DNA of 64,000 nucleotides, taken from Pedosphaera sp. Its GTDB lineage: Bacteria > Verrucomicrobiota > Verrucomicrobiia > Limisphaerales > Pedosphaeraceae. The notes beneath the pieces are model-generated. The model did no database searches and was not told the DNA's origin. It was given only the letters and a program-made list of their open reading frames with translations. The translations under genes were made by a program, and so were the position numbers. Shown in pieces: positions 52,648 to 61,662 of this stretch. The stretch lies in NCBI GenBank assembly GCA_028293285.1, contig JAQGPC010000177.1:1-64000 (forward strand). The letters run 5' to 3'. Position 1 is the stretch's first letter. The number at the start of each line of letters is the position of its first letter.

Positions 52648-53847
52648 ATGAAGAACTGGCTTAATTCGATTGAATCCGTCATTGCTGATTTGCAAAAAGG
52701 CAAAATGGCGATCGTGGTGGATGATGAAGACCGCGAGAACGAAGGGGATTTAATCATGGCCGGTGAATTTGCGACCCCGGAGGCCATCAATTTCATGGCC
52801 AGATTTGGACGGGGATTGATCTGTGTGCCGACCACTTCGGAGCGGCTCAAGCAATTGGGCATCGAGCAGATGGTGGTGAAGAACCGCGAGAGTTTCAAAA
52901 CGGATTTTCAAGTCAGCGTGGATGCAGCGGAAGGTGTCACCACCGGTATCAGCGCCGCCGACCGCGCGCGGACGATCAAGATCATGGCAGACCCGACGGC
53001 GGTGCCGAATGATTTGGTGCAGCCGGGGCATGTGTTTCCGTTGCGTGCGAAGCCGGGTGGAGTGCTGCAACGCTCGGGGCACACGGAGGCGGTGGTGGAT
53101 TTGGCGCAGTTGGCAGGTTGCCTGCCGATTGGAGTGCTGTGCGAGATCATGAATGATGACGGCACGATGGCGCGGTTGCCGCAATTGATCAAATTCGCCA
53201 AGAAGCACAAACTGAAGATTTGCACGATTGAGGAGTTGATCAAGTATCGGCGGACTCGCGAGAAATTGGTGGAGCGGGTTGAAGTGGTGAAGATGCCGAC
53301 CGATTACGGTGAATTTGATCTGTATTTGTATCAGTCCAAAATTGATGGGCAGCATCATCTGGCCTTGGTGCGCGGGGATGTAGCCGGACAAAAAAAAGTT
53401 TTGGTGCGGGTTCATAGCGAATGCTTGACGGGGGATGTATTTGGTTCGCGCCGATGTGATTGCGGACCGCAATTGCACCAGGCGATGAAGATGGTGGCGG
53501 AATCGGGCCGGGGCGTGGTAGTTTATATGCGACAGGAAGGGCGGGGGATCGGATTGGCTCCGAAGATTAAAGCTTATAAGTTACAGGAGCAGGGGTTTGA
53601 TACCGTTGAAGCAAACAAGCAACTCGGATATGGAATGGATTTACGGGAGTATGGTTTGGGCGCGCAAATTCTCGCTGATCTGGGAATAAAGAATATTCGT
53701 TTGTTGACCAATAACCCGAAGAAGGTGGTGGGATTGGAAGGGTATGGAATGGAAATTGTCGAGCAGGTGCCGATCAAGATCCGGCCCAATCCGCATAATG
53801 CGAAATATTTAAAAACAAAGCGCGAAAAGTTGGGACATCTGCTTTAA
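52648..53847 (+). CDS. ribBA: bifunctional 3,4-dihydroxy-2-butanone-4-phosphate synthase / GTP cyclohydrolase II
   Basis: 399 residues. Residues 1-205 are the RibB part ([39 protein letters not shown], the latter being its usual substrate patch). Residues about 206-399 are RibA ([18 protein letters not shown] with its zinc cysteines, [16 protein letters not shown]). Together they supply the two precursors of riboflavin, from ribulose-5-phosphate and GTP. The ribH gene starts 8 bases after its stop, forming an operon. Confidence 0.96.
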   Translation: MKNWLNSIESVIADLQKGKMAIVVDDEDRENEGDLIMAGEFATPEAINFMARFGRGLICVPTTSERLKQLGIEQMVVKNRESFKTDFQVSVDAAEGVTTGISAADRARTIKIMADPTAVPNDLVQPGHVFPLRAKPGGVLQRSGHTEAVVDLAQLAGCLPIGVLCEIMNDDGTMARLPQLIKFAKKHKLKICTIEELIKYRRTREKLVERVEVVKMPTDYGEFDLYLYQSKIDGQHHLALVRGDVAGQKKVLVRVHSECLTGDVFGSRRCDCGPQLHQAMKMVAESGRGVVVYMRQEGRGIGLAPKIKAYKLQEQGFDTVEANKQLGYGMDLREYGLGAQILADLGIKNIRLLTNNPKKVVGLEGYGMEIVEQVPIKIRPNPHNAKYLKTKREKLGHLL

Positions 53848-53855
53848 AGGCGAAC

Positions 53856-54332
53856 ATGCTAAAGGCTCTCAAAGGAAAAAAGGTAAAAGCTAAGGGTGGT
53901 CGTTTTGCGATTGTCGCTTCGAAATACAACAATCGTTATGTGGATGGAATGCTGCGCGCGGCACAGGCGGAATTGAAGCGAGCCAAGGCTGAACTGATAG
54001 AAGTGGTGCGGGTTCCCGGTGCTTATGAAATTCCAGTGGTGGCCACGAAATTAGCGGGCACATCGTCGCCACGATTTTCAGCCATTATTTGTCTGGGCGT
54101 TATATTGCGGGGCGCAACCGCGCATGCCGACCATATTGGCCGGGCGGTCAGTGATGCGTTGATGCGTATCCAACTGCAGCATGAGATACCGGTGATTCAT
54201 GAGGTGCTGTTGCTGGAGAATGAAGAACAGGCGCGCGTACGTTGTTTAGGAAGAGAACACAATCGCGGCGCTGAGGCGGCACAGACCGCATTGGAAATGG
54301 CGAAAGTGCTTTCCGAAGAACCTTTTGCCTAA
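53856..54332 (+). CDS. ribH: 6,7-dimethyl-8-ribityllumazine synthase
   Basis: 158 residues. Motifs [27 protein letters not shown] and a substrate-binding [20 protein letters not shown] are present; a typical GVxIrGxTxHfd patch is recognisable although A/D replace some positions. It joins the RibA product with the RibB product to make lumazine, the last-but-one step of riboflavin synthesis. Lies 8 bases after ribBA. The C-terminal helix ([16 protein letters not shown]) is complete. Confidence 0.95.
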   Translation: MLKALKGKKVKAKGGRFAIVASKYNNRYVDGMLRAAQAELKRAKAELIEVVRVPGAYEIPVVATKLAGTSSPRFSAIICLGVILRGATAHADHIGRAVSDALMRIQLQHEIPVIHEVLLLENEEQARVRCLGREHNRGAEAAQTALEMAKVLSEEPFA

Positions 54333-54525
54333 TATTTCGAGCGTTAGTTGCTTTTAGATTAGTTAAACTTGTAAGTTTATCAGTTGGCTTACATTTTGTT
54401 GACGGTCAGAGTCTTTTGCTGTTACTTCTCAATTGTTCCCAGTTACACGTTTCACCAATCCTATTAAATCAGGCATTGGCACTAGCTGTTCCACATTACT
54501 CGCAATCCAAGCGAAAGGCAGACCA

Positions 54526-55506
54526 GTGAAAGACAACAAAAAGAAATCAGAATCCAAGCCCCTAACCCACCGCATGGATCAATGGATCCAAAGTGCCGGC
54601 GTTCATATTGCCAGCAAAACACCACGCCGCACTTTCATTGGGCGTATAACCACGGGAATCATTGCGATTGGGAGCACCAGCCTGATTCTCAAGCCAAGTG
54701 ATGCCCAAGCCAGCCTTTGCGGCATTACGGAATGTCGCGGCACCAACGAAATCTCGGTCTGCTATGCGCCATGGGTGGTGACTGCAGCGGGGGGAGTAGG
54801 GGTTTACAAAGGACCTTCTTTTAGCGCTGCACGGGTGACGGATACAAGCGGTGTTCCGATTACCATACCCAATGGCAAGCATTTCGGGCGGTGCAGCAAT
54901 CGAGGCGGCAGTGCAGGCTGTCCTGACCCCGGCCCGCGTCCGAGCTATAATGGTTTCCTCTGGGGCTATTGGGATACGGGCACGCCGCGCCAAGGATGGA
55001 TTCCTTACGGCGCCGGGTATGCCTCCGCCGATACGAGTTGGACGGGCAAGTTGTGTGGGCCAGCTGACTATGATTTTGATTGTCGTTTTGCCAGCCCAGG
55101 TCCAAACAATGATTATCCCTGGAGGAAAAGCTTGTGTGGTCTTGGACATAGCTCCACTGGTTATGTCTGTGGTGGCAGTGCAGCTCCCTCGGGCACCTGC
55201 AGCACAGCCCATTGGAAGATTGGCACGAGCGGCAGCGATCTGAGTCACGAGAGATACTATATCCGCTATGGAGAAAACAGCACCACGTTTGGCTGGTTGG
55301 TTCCTGGCGACGTAGTTTATCGCTACGGATATGCCCATGGCGCATGTTGCACGGCATGCCCGGGTGGCGTCTGGAGTTGTGTGCAGGCAGTTTGTTGTGC
55401 CTATGTGCCCAATGGCTGTCGCGGTTGGACGTGCTCAGACATCCTTGGTTCGACAACTACGAGCACCGGAGCTTGTTTCCCGCCAGTGCCTTCGTGCCCG
55501 AATTAA
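54526..55506 (+). CDS. Tat-exported protein with 20 cysteines (MauE/MauD-associated), unknown function
   Basis: 326 residues from GTG 54526, which has AAAGG 8 bases upstream. A twin-arginine signal (SKTPRRTFIGR, Arg at about 34-35, then a hydrophobic stretch ending DAQA) leads into a mature part with 20 cysteines, clustered towards the C-terminus (ACCTACPGG, AVCCAY, CSDIL). Residues after the signal also contain an SH3-like stretch (VGVYKGPSFSAARVTD). The signal layout resembles that of the methylamine dehydrogenase light chain, but the tryptophan-tryptophylquinone sequence context is not recognised. Two genes for MauE-like and MauD-like proteins follow, which in methylamine dehydrogenase systems form the light-chain disulfides. 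I do not recognise the family. Confidence 0.7.
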   Translation: MKDNKKKSESKPLTHRMDQWIQSAGVHIASKTPRRTFIGRITTGIIAIGSTSLILKPSDAQASLCGITECRGTNEISVCYAPWVVTAAGGVGVYKGPSFSAARVTDTSGVPITIPNGKHFGRCSNRGGSAGCPDPGPRPSYNGFLWGYWDTGTPRQGWIPYGAGYASADTSWTGKLCGPADYDFDCRFASPGPNNDYPWRKSLCGLGHSSTGYVCGGSAAPSGTCSTAHWKIGTSGSDLSHERYYIRYGENSTTFGWLVPGDVVYRYGYAHGACCTACPGGVWSCVQAVCCAYVPNGCRGWTCSDILGSTTTSTGACFPPVPSCPN

Positions 55507-55523
55507 TTGAGATGTTCCAAAAT

Positions 55524-55549
55524 CTCCCTTCACGAAAGCGTGAAGGGAG
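55524..55549 (+). terminator. strong hairpin between the cysteine-rich gene and the mauE-like gene
   Basis: A perfect 11-bp stem (CTCCCTTCACG 55524-55534 and CGTGAAGGGAG 55539-55549) with a 4-base AAAG loop. The following TTCTCTC is only weakly T-rich, so it would reduce rather than stop transcription, or protect the upstream mRNA end. It fits a design with abundant structural protein and less maturation protein. Confidence 0.65.
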
Positions 55550-55566
55550 TTCTCTCACCAAACAAA

Positions 55567-56076
55567 ATGTCTGGCGTAATTATTCTGTTACTGGCCGCAG
55601 TTTTTTTAACTGCGGCCATTTCCAAACTGCGAGCGCAAGACGCGTTTCGTGCGGTGCTGCGGAATTTGATTCATGAGCGGTTGGTTAATCCGACAGCGTT
55701 GATTGTTCCTCTAGTTGAACTGTTGCTTGCGGGGTTTTTGCTGAGTGGAGTCGCGCCGCAAAAAGTGATCATCGCTGCGATTGCCCTGCTGGCCATCTTC
55801 ACAGTTGTTCTGGCGGAGATGTGGCGGCGGGGGCTTAAAGGCTGTGCCTGCTTTGGAGAATCTGTCAACACTGCGACCACCGGCAGCGGGGTGGTTAGAA
55901 ACATTATTCTTATCGCTGCTGCCGTATCCATGCTTGTCTGGCCGGAACCGGTTTCCTTTTTTGGACCGGACATTTCCACATTTTTAGGAAGGTTGACGGT
56001 GGTTGTGGGCGCGCTTTGCTTTTGGCCTTGCGTGGTGGCCGTGGTGAATCGCAGGAAAATGATATTTAATTTTTAA
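55567..56076 (+). CDS. MauE-like membrane protein
   Basis: 169 residues from ATG 55567 (in-frame codons upstream lie within the hairpin). About four membrane segments; the loop GCACFGE matches the conserved CxCFG of MauE/DoxX-like proteins, where two cysteines shuttle electrons like those of DsbB/VKOR-type enzymes. MauE is needed with MauD to form the six disulfides of the methylamine dehydrogenase light chain. Here the likely client is the cysteine-rich Tat protein upstream. The start of the mauD-like gene follows after 5 bases. Confidence 0.8.
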   Translation: MSGVIILLLAAVFLTAAISKLRAQDAFRAVLRNLIHERLVNPTALIVPLVELLLAGFLLSGVAPQKVIIAAIALLAIFTVVLAEMWRRGLKGCACFGESVNTATTGSGVVRNIILIAAAVSMLVWPEPVSFFGPDISTFLGRLTVVVGALCFWPCVVAVVNRRKMIFNF

Positions 56077-56081
56077 CGATC

Positions 56082-56759
56082 ATGAATGCAATCTGGATAA
56101 CTTCAATGGTTCTGCAATGGGCAATGATTTTAGTGCTCAGCCTGTTGGTGTTTTCTCTGATGCGCCAGTTGGGCGAACTTACGTTGCGCCTGAATGGCGA
56201 AGCGAAGGAGCCAGCCGAGACTTACGCGCCATTCAGCAAGGTGCCCGAAAGCATGGTGCCACTCGTCAATGGCGGTACCTATCAATTTGGAGGCGCACAG
56301 CCTACGCCCAGCATGGTTGTATTTTTCTCCCCTGAGTGCAGCGCGTGCGCTCTTTTGCCGGAAGCACTCCGGGATTTCACGAGCAAAGTTTCCCGGACAG
56401 AAGTGAATTTGCTCGTCGTAATAAGAGTCGGACGTCCCGCCGCTCAGAAATATATTGAAGGACAAGGATTGGCAGGGGTTGCCATTGCGGTTGAAGAGGA
56501 TATTCCGGAGCAATTGAAGCCTGGTCGTGCTCCCTTCGGCGTGTCATTTACGAACAGCGGACTAGTGGCTGCCCGGGGCAAACCCAAAGCTCTTGCCCAC
56601 CTTCTCCAAATGGCACAGGCGGCACAGACCATGGACGAGGCCGCGCCATCCCATTCGATTCGCACACATGAATGGGGCGAATCAGCTCCTTATTGGGAAC
56701 TGAATGAGAATGCAAACACGGGAAGAAACGAAAAAGAGGCAGTGCTAACTGCTTCCTAG
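56082..56759 (+). CDS. MauD-like membrane-anchored thioredoxin-fold protein
   Basis: 225 residues. One N-terminal membrane helix (WITSMVLQWAMILVLSLLVF) then a short linker and a thioredoxin-like domain with FFSPECSACALLP, in which C-S-A-C is the redox CxxC. Position and layout match MauD, the partner of MauE in disulfide formation of periplasmic proteins. The C-terminal about 45 residues are a polar extension absent from typical MauD. Third gene of the cysteine-rich protein locus. Confidence 0.8.
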   Translation: MNAIWITSMVLQWAMILVLSLLVFSLMRQLGELTLRLNGEAKEPAETYAPFSKVPESMVPLVNGGTYQFGGAQPTPSMVVFFSPECSACALLPEALRDFTSKVSRTEVNLLVVIRVGRPAAQKYIEGQGLAGVAIAVEEDIPEQLKPGRAPFGVSFTNSGLVAARGKPKALAHLLQMAQAAQTMDEAAPSHSIRTHEWGESAPYWELNENANTGRNEKEAVLTAS

Positions 56760-56770
56760 TGGAAGAACCT

Positions 56771-56787
56771 GTAAGCAAGCTGCTTAC
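56771..56787. other. inverted repeat after the mauD-like gene
   Basis: GTAAGCA-AGC-TGCTTAC, a perfect 7-bp stem with a 3-base loop, 11 bases after the stop. It has no T-run, so it is a weak terminator or a binding site ahead of the oxidase locus. Confidence 0.35.
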
Positions 56788-56940
56788 ATATACATTTCTG
56801 CCTTGCTTCACCCTTCTGAATAGCGGTATTTCCTTAGCGTCGAATTAATGGAGAGTGAGATTGTGAAATGTTTCACAAATCACTTGCGGCGTGAATTAGC
56901 GAATGTTATTTTCGCACCACTGTTAATTGTTAAATTATCT

Positions 56941-57651
56941 ATGAAAATGAACCCACGTTTTTTGGTTATTCCCGCACTGATTGCCGGACTGCAAGCCGCC
57001 TCCGCAGCCGACATTACTGGAACTGTCACGCTGAAAGGGACACCACCGCCCGAAAAGAGCATTGATGCAATCACGAGCGATCCGAATTGCGGCAAGTTGC
57101 ACAGTGGTCCAGTGAAGACACAATTTTATGTGGTTGGTTCCAAAGGTGAATTAAAGGACGTAGTGGTCGTGGTGCGTGGGATCAGCGGCAAATCCGCGGG
57201 TGAATCAGCGGCACCGTTGGTTATGGACCAAAAGGGATGTGAATACGTGCCGTACGTAACAGCAGTTCAGAGCAATCAAAAGATTGTCGTGAAGAATTCG
57301 GACCCCGTCCTGCACAATATTCATCCGACGCCAACCGGCAATGGCAACAAGGAAGTGAACAAGGCCCAGATGGCTGGTGGACCGGACATCACTTTTACCT
57401 TTGCCACCCCGGAAGATTTCCTGCGCTTTAAGTGCGATGTGCATCCCTGGATGTTTGGTTATGTGACCGTGGTGGATCATCCTTATTTCGCCGTGACCGA
57501 CAAGGATGGCAATTTCAAGATCGCCAATGTGCCGCCGGGCAAATACACGGTTGAAGCCATGCACCGCAAAGCGGGCAAGGATTCAAAACCGGTTGAGGTC
57601 AAGAGCGACAATGTGAAGCAAGACTTCACGCTCTCCGTGCCGGCTCAATAG
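56941..57651 (+). CDS. exported cupredoxin with C-terminal carboxypeptidase-regulatory-like domain
   Basis: 236 residues from ATG 56941; a longer frame to 56848 has no signal peptide at its start. A signal peptide (ends AASA) precedes a cupredoxin domain with type 1 copper ligands: His in LHNIHPT, and C-x2-H-x3-M in KCDVHPWMFGYV. The last 60 residues (YFAVTDKDGNFKIANVPPGK) form a regulatory-like beta sandwich. It is the first gene of the oxidase locus and may donate electrons or deliver copper to the oxidase (inference). A terminator separates it from ctaA. Confidence 0.85.
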   Translation: MKMNPRFLVIPALIAGLQAASAADITGTVTLKGTPPPEKSIDAITSDPNCGKLHSGPVKTQFYVVGSKGELKDVVVVVRGISGKSAGESAAPLVMDQKGCEYVPYVTAVQSNQKIVVKNSDPVLHNIHPTPTGNGNKEVNKAQMAGGPDITFTFATPEDFLRFKCDVHPWMFGYVTVVDHPYFAVTDKDGNFKIANVPPGKYTVEAMHRKAGKDSKPVEVKSDNVKQDFTLSVPAQ

Positions 57652-57668
57652 AGTCGCTTGCAATCTCG

Positions 57669-57714
57669 AAACCGCTGCGGCAGGTTAGATGTCGCAGCGG
57701 TTTATTTTTTCTTG
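57669..57714 (+). terminator. Rho-independent terminator after the cupredoxin gene
   Basis: AAACCGCTGCG (57669-57679) pairs perfectly with CGCAGCGGTTT (57693-57703), then ATTTTTTCTT. It separates the cupredoxin transcript from ctaA, allowing different expression levels. Confidence 0.9.
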
Positions 57715-57732
57715 GTATCGCAGTTTTGAACC

Positions 57733-58803
57733 ATGTCTCGTTCGGCAACTAATCCCTGGTTAAATCGTTTCGCCATCCTGACGGCTCTGGCGACGCTGGC
57801 CTTGATTGGAATTGGCGGTCTGGTGACGAGTCACGGAGTCGGCATGGCAGTGCCGGATTGGCCGACGACGTATGGTTACAACATGTTCGCTTTTCCCATT
57901 TCGAAATGGGTGGGGGGAGTTTTTTATGAGCACAGCCATCGCCTCGTGGCTTCGGCGGTTGGTTTTCTGACGGTTATCTTAATGGTCTGGTTATGGATTA
58001 AAGATTCGCGCCGCTGGTTGCGTTGGTTGGGAGTAGCCGCGTTTTTTGCCGTGGTGTTGCAGGGGGTGTTAGGCGGATTAAGAGTGGTTTTATACAAGGA
58101 TGAGATCGGCATTTTCCACGCAGCCCTGGCGCAGGCGTTTTTGGTCCTGACTTGTGCCATAGCATTGTTTACGAGTGCGTGGTGGAACAAGTTATCTGAA
58201 AGAATTGCGCCGATAATTGATAATGCCGGGTTGCGACGGCTGTTCGCTATTGTAACGGTGCTGATTTTTGTGCAATTGGTGGTGGGGGCGACGATGCGGC
58301 ATCAGCATGCGGGGTTGGCGATTCCAGATTTTCCATTGGCATATCACAAGATTTGGCCGCCTATGGATGCAGCCTCCGTTGCGACGTATAACCAGACGCG
58401 AGATGCCGCGGAAGGGACGAATCCCATCACAGCATTTCAAATTGGCCTGCAAATGCTGCATCGCATCATGGCATTGTTGATAGGAATTGCGGTGGTGTAC
58501 TCCGCATGGTTGACGCGCCGGCAACTTGGTGTGCGCAATCCGCTGGCAAAACTTTCCCTGGTTTGGGTGGGACTCATTTTGTTGCAAGTCACGCTGGGGG
58601 CTTACACCATTTGGTCCAACAAGGCAGCGGATATTGCCACGGTACACGTAATGGTGGGGGCGCTATCACTCGTGACGGCTACGTTGTTGACCATTGTGTC
58701 ATTCCGGCTTTTAATTCCCGTTCGCGCGGCGAATTTGGCAGCGGCAAAATCGGAAACAACTGAATTTCTGCCTGACAAGCGGGCCGCAACCAGTGTCAAA
58801 TGA
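57733..58803 (+). CDS. ctaA: heme A synthase
   Basis: 356 residues with eight membrane segments. The conserved GMAVPDWPTTYGYNMFAFP and four haem/substrate histidines (EHSHRLVAS, FHAALAQAF, MRHQHAGLAIPDFP, MLHRIMALLIG, VHVMVGALS) fit the CtaA/COX15 family. It oxidises the C8 methyl group of haem O to formyl, giving haem A for the oxidase encoded downstream. It ends within the start region of ctaB. Confidence 0.94.
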   Translation: MSRSATNPWLNRFAILTALATLALIGIGGLVTSHGVGMAVPDWPTTYGYNMFAFPISKWVGGVFYEHSHRLVASAVGFLTVILMVWLWIKDSRRWLRWLGVAAFFAVVLQGVLGGLRVVLYKDEIGIFHAALAQAFLVLTCAIALFTSAWWNKLSERIAPIIDNAGLRRLFAIVTVLIFVQLVVGATMRHQHAGLAIPDFPLAYHKIWPPMDAASVATYNQTRDAAEGTNPITAFQIGLQMLHRIMALLIGIAVVYSAWLTRRQLGVRNPLAKLSLVWVGLILLQVTLGAYTIWSNKAADIATVHVMVGALSLVTATLLTIVSFRLLIPVRAANLAAAKSETTEFLPDKRAATSVK

Positions 58804-58819
58804 TCGACGCAGTAATGAG

Positions 58820-59722
58820 ATGAAAGCGACAGTTCAGCCCTTGGCCGAAGCAACCGTTGTTGAAAAAACGCGGTTCGCAGTCATTTCTGATCTCTTCAAG
58901 GCACGGCTGACCTTCCTGGTTTTACTCACGACTTTGGTTGGTTTTTACGTGGGTTTTCGCGGCCCACTCAATTTGTTATTGCTGCTTCATACGATGCTTG
59001 GAACTGCGTTGGTAGCGAGCGGTGCAGCCGCGTTGAATCAACTGCTGGAACGAGAGCATGACGCGAAGATGCGTCGCACCGAAGACCGGCCATTGCCTTC
59101 CGGCCGGTTGCAGCCGCGCACCGTGCTGATCCTTGGGGTGGCATGTGGTGGGGTTGGACTGATTTATCTCGCATCGGCGGTGAATCTGCTGACCAGTCTG
59201 CTGGGAGCAATCACGCTGGTCAGTTATTTATTTGTTTACACACCGCTCAAGCGCATTACCACACTGAACACGGTGATTGGAGCTATACCAGGCGCATTGC
59301 CACCGTTGATGGGTTGGGCGGCGGCGCAGGGTGAAATTACACCGGGCGGCTGGTCGCTGTTTGCGATTCTTTTCTTTTGGCAACTGCCGCATTTTTTTGC
59401 GATTGCGTGGATTTACCGCGAACAATATGCCCAGGCGGGTTTTATGATGTTGCCCGTGGTGGATCCAAATGGAGAGCGTACCGGGCGTCAAGCGGTAAGT
59501 CATACATTGGGATTGCTGCCAATTAGTTTGTGCCCGTACCTGTTCAAGCTGGCCGGGCCGGTTTATCTTTTTGGCGCACTGGCGCTGGGATTGGCTTATT
59601 TGTGGTTTGCGATTCAGTTTTCGCGGCATCTGACGGTCCCGCGTGCGCGGCAATTATTTTTTGTATCCATCCTGTATCTGCCTTTACTGCTAGGACTAAT
59701 GGTATTTGATAAAATTAAATGA
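58820..59722 (+). CDS. ctaB: protoheme IX farnesyltransferase (heme O synthase)
   Basis: 300 residues from ATG 58820; GTG 58793 would overlap ctaA and add 9 codons. A UbiA-type prenyltransferase with nine hydrophobic segments and the substrate motifs NQLLEREHDAKMRRTEDRPL and, in the second loop, YTPLKRITTLNTVIGA. It attaches farnesyl to haem B, making haem O for CtaA. Operon with ctaA. Confidence 0.95.
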   Translation: MKATVQPLAEATVVEKTRFAVISDLFKARLTFLVLLTTLVGFYVGFRGPLNLLLLLHTMLGTALVASGAAALNQLLEREHDAKMRRTEDRPLPSGRLQPRTVLILGVACGGVGLIYLASAVNLLTSLLGAITLVSYLFVYTPLKRITTLNTVIGAIPGALPPLMGWAAAQGEITPGGWSLFAILFFWQLPHFFAIAWIYREQYAQAGFMMLPVVDPNGERTGRQAVSHTLGLLPISLCPYLFKLAGPVYLFGALALGLAYLWFAIQFSRHLTVPRARQLFFVSILYLPLLLGLMVFDKIK

Positions 59723-59842
59723 CCTAATATTTGGATTCTGCCGTTGACACTGGCAAACAGGAAAAGCTAATTTGTTCGTCTTAAATTTTTGGTGAGTTAG
59801 AAATCTTAATACTTGGCAAGTTTTGAACAAGTAATCGAAATC

Positions 59843-61645
59843 ATGAGTAATGCAACCAGTCACGCAGTTCCGCACGCCGGAGTTCACGCTGATCATCACG
59901 AGGAGCTCGGGTTTTTTCGGAAATACGTTTTCTCCACCGACCATAAAGTCATCGGCATTCAATACGGCATCACTTCGCTGATTTTCCTCTTTATAGGATT
60001 TTCGCTGATGATGATGATGCGGTGGTCGATTGCCTATCCAGGCAAGGCGGTTCCGCTGGTTGGTCCATTACTCGAAAAGGTGCTGGGTGACGTGGCGGCC
60101 AAAGGGGTCATTTCAGGTGACCTTTATAATTCGTTCGGGGCGATGCATGGAACAATCATGATCTTTTTGGGTATTGTTCCACTGGCTTTCGCTGCGTTTG
60201 GCAATTTTGTGGTTCCCTTGCAGATTGGCGCGCCGGATATGGCTTTTCCGCGCATCAACATGGCCAGTTACCAGGCTTATTTTGTCGGTGGCATTGTGAT
60301 GTTGGTGAGCTTTTTCGTTCCTGGCGGCGCAGCGCAAGCGGGCTGGACTTCCTACTCGCCGCTGGCAACATCAATTCCGACCCAAGGCCAGACTTACTGG
60401 CTGATTGGAATGGTGCTGTTGATCACTTCATCCTTGCTGGGCGCGGTTAACTTCCTTGCTACCATCATTCAATTACGGGCGCCGGGCATGACCTGGATGC
60501 GGTTGCCATTTTTCGTTTGGGCGCAATTCGTGACGGGCTTCCTGTTGTTGCTGGCATTTCCTCCGCTCGAAGCGGCGGGTATCATGCAATTGATGGACAA
60601 GGTGGCGCATACGAGTTTCTTCCTGCCGACCGGCCTGCAACTCACCAGTCTCGGCCATATCAGCGGCGGGGGCAGTCCGTTGTTGTGGCAGCATCTTTTT
60701 TGGTTCCTGGGACATCCTGAGGTGTATGTGTTGATTTTGCCGGCGATGGGTATCGTTTGCGAAATCATCGCGAACAACACTCGCAAGCCGATTTGGGGTT
60801 ATAAATCGCTGGTTTACTCCTCGTTGGTGATCGGGTTCGTCTCGTTCATCGTGTGGGCGCACCATATGTATATGACCGGCATGGGGATGAAGATCAGTAC
60901 GTTCTTCCAGACCACCACGATGATCATTTCGATTCCATCTGTGATTATTCTGACGTGTCTCTTTCTATCATTGTGGGGTGGGTCAATTCGCTTTAATACG
61001 CCGATGCTATTTGCGCTGGCGTTTCTGCCGATGTTCGGTATCGGTGGTCTGACCGGTCTGCCGCTGGGTTTCAACTACAGCGATATCCATTTGCATGACA
61101 CTTATTATGTCATTGCCCACTTCCATTATGTCGTGGCACCGGGAACGATTTTCGGTCTCTTTGCAGGAATTTATTATTGGTATCCGAAGATGACGGGCCG
61201 ATTTATGAGTGAATTCTGGGGCAAGGTGCACTTTGCGACTTCGTTTGTATTCATGAACCTCGTGTTTCAGCCGATGTTCGCGCAGGGCATGGCGGGCATG
61301 TTGCGACGCATGGTAGACGGTGGCGCCAATTATGCCACGGCGAACACGCCGGGGACGACGGGCGGCTTGTCTGACACGATGATCCATACGAACCAGACAA
61401 TTTCGATGGCGGCATGGTGCCTGGCACTGGCCCAAGTCCCATTCATCATCAATTTCTTCTTGAGCATCAAGCGCGGCAAGAAAGTGGAATCGGACAATCC
61501 GTGGCAGGCCACGACTTTGGAATGGCAGACACCCACGCCTCCGCCGCACGGTAATTTTGTGAAGACGCCCATCGTGCATCGTGGCCCCTACGAATACAGC
61601 GTGCCGGGTCGCAGCAAAGATTTCACGCCACAGACGGAAGCTTAA
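59843..61645 (+). CDS. ctaD: cytochrome c oxidase subunit I (A-type haem-copper oxidase)
   Basis: 600 residues from ATG 59843. Twelve membrane segments. Active-site motifs: the low-spin haem His in GAMHGTIMIF, CuB His and cross-linked Tyr in GHPEVYVLILPAMG, HH in WAHHMYMTGM and haem a3/a His in AHFHYVV. The Glu of the D-channel in GHPE-type loops is replaced by family-specific residues, and YSSLVIGFVSFIVW precedes the CuB pair. Reduces O2 to water at the membrane. Followed closely by subunit III and IV genes. Confidence 0.96.
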   Translation: MSNATSHAVPHAGVHADHHEELGFFRKYVFSTDHKVIGIQYGITSLIFLFIGFSLMMMMRWSIAYPGKAVPLVGPLLEKVLGDVAAKGVISGDLYNSFGAMHGTIMIFLGIVPLAFAAFGNFVVPLQIGAPDMAFPRINMASYQAYFVGGIVMLVSFFVPGGAAQAGWTSYSPLATSIPTQGQTYWLIGMVLLITSSLLGAVNFLATIIQLRAPGMTWMRLPFFVWAQFVTGFLLLLAFPPLEAAGIMQLMDKVAHTSFFLPTGLQLTSLGHISGGGSPLLWQHLFWFLGHPEVYVLILPAMGIVCEIIANNTRKPIWGYKSLVYSSLVIGFVSFIVWAHHMYMTGMGMKISTFFQTTTMIISIPSVIILTCLFLSLWGGSIRFNTPMLFALAFLPMFGIGGLTGLPLGFNYSDIHLHDTYYVIAHFHYVVAPGTIFGLFAGIYYWYPKMTGRFMSEFWGKVHFATSFVFMNLVFQPMFAQGMAGMLRRMVDGGANYATANTPGTTGGLSDTMIHTNQTISMAAWCLALAQVPFIINFFLSIKRGKKVESDNPWQATTLEWQTPTPPPHGNFVKTPIVHRGPYEYSVPGRSKDFTPQTEA

Positions 61646-61662
61646 CCAAGTTTATTTGATTC

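Noticed and set aside
54526-55506. methylamine dehydrogenase light chain (MauA)
   Set aside because: The signal peptide and neighbours look similar, but the protein is much longer and the conserved cysteine and tryptophan context of the light chain was not recognised.
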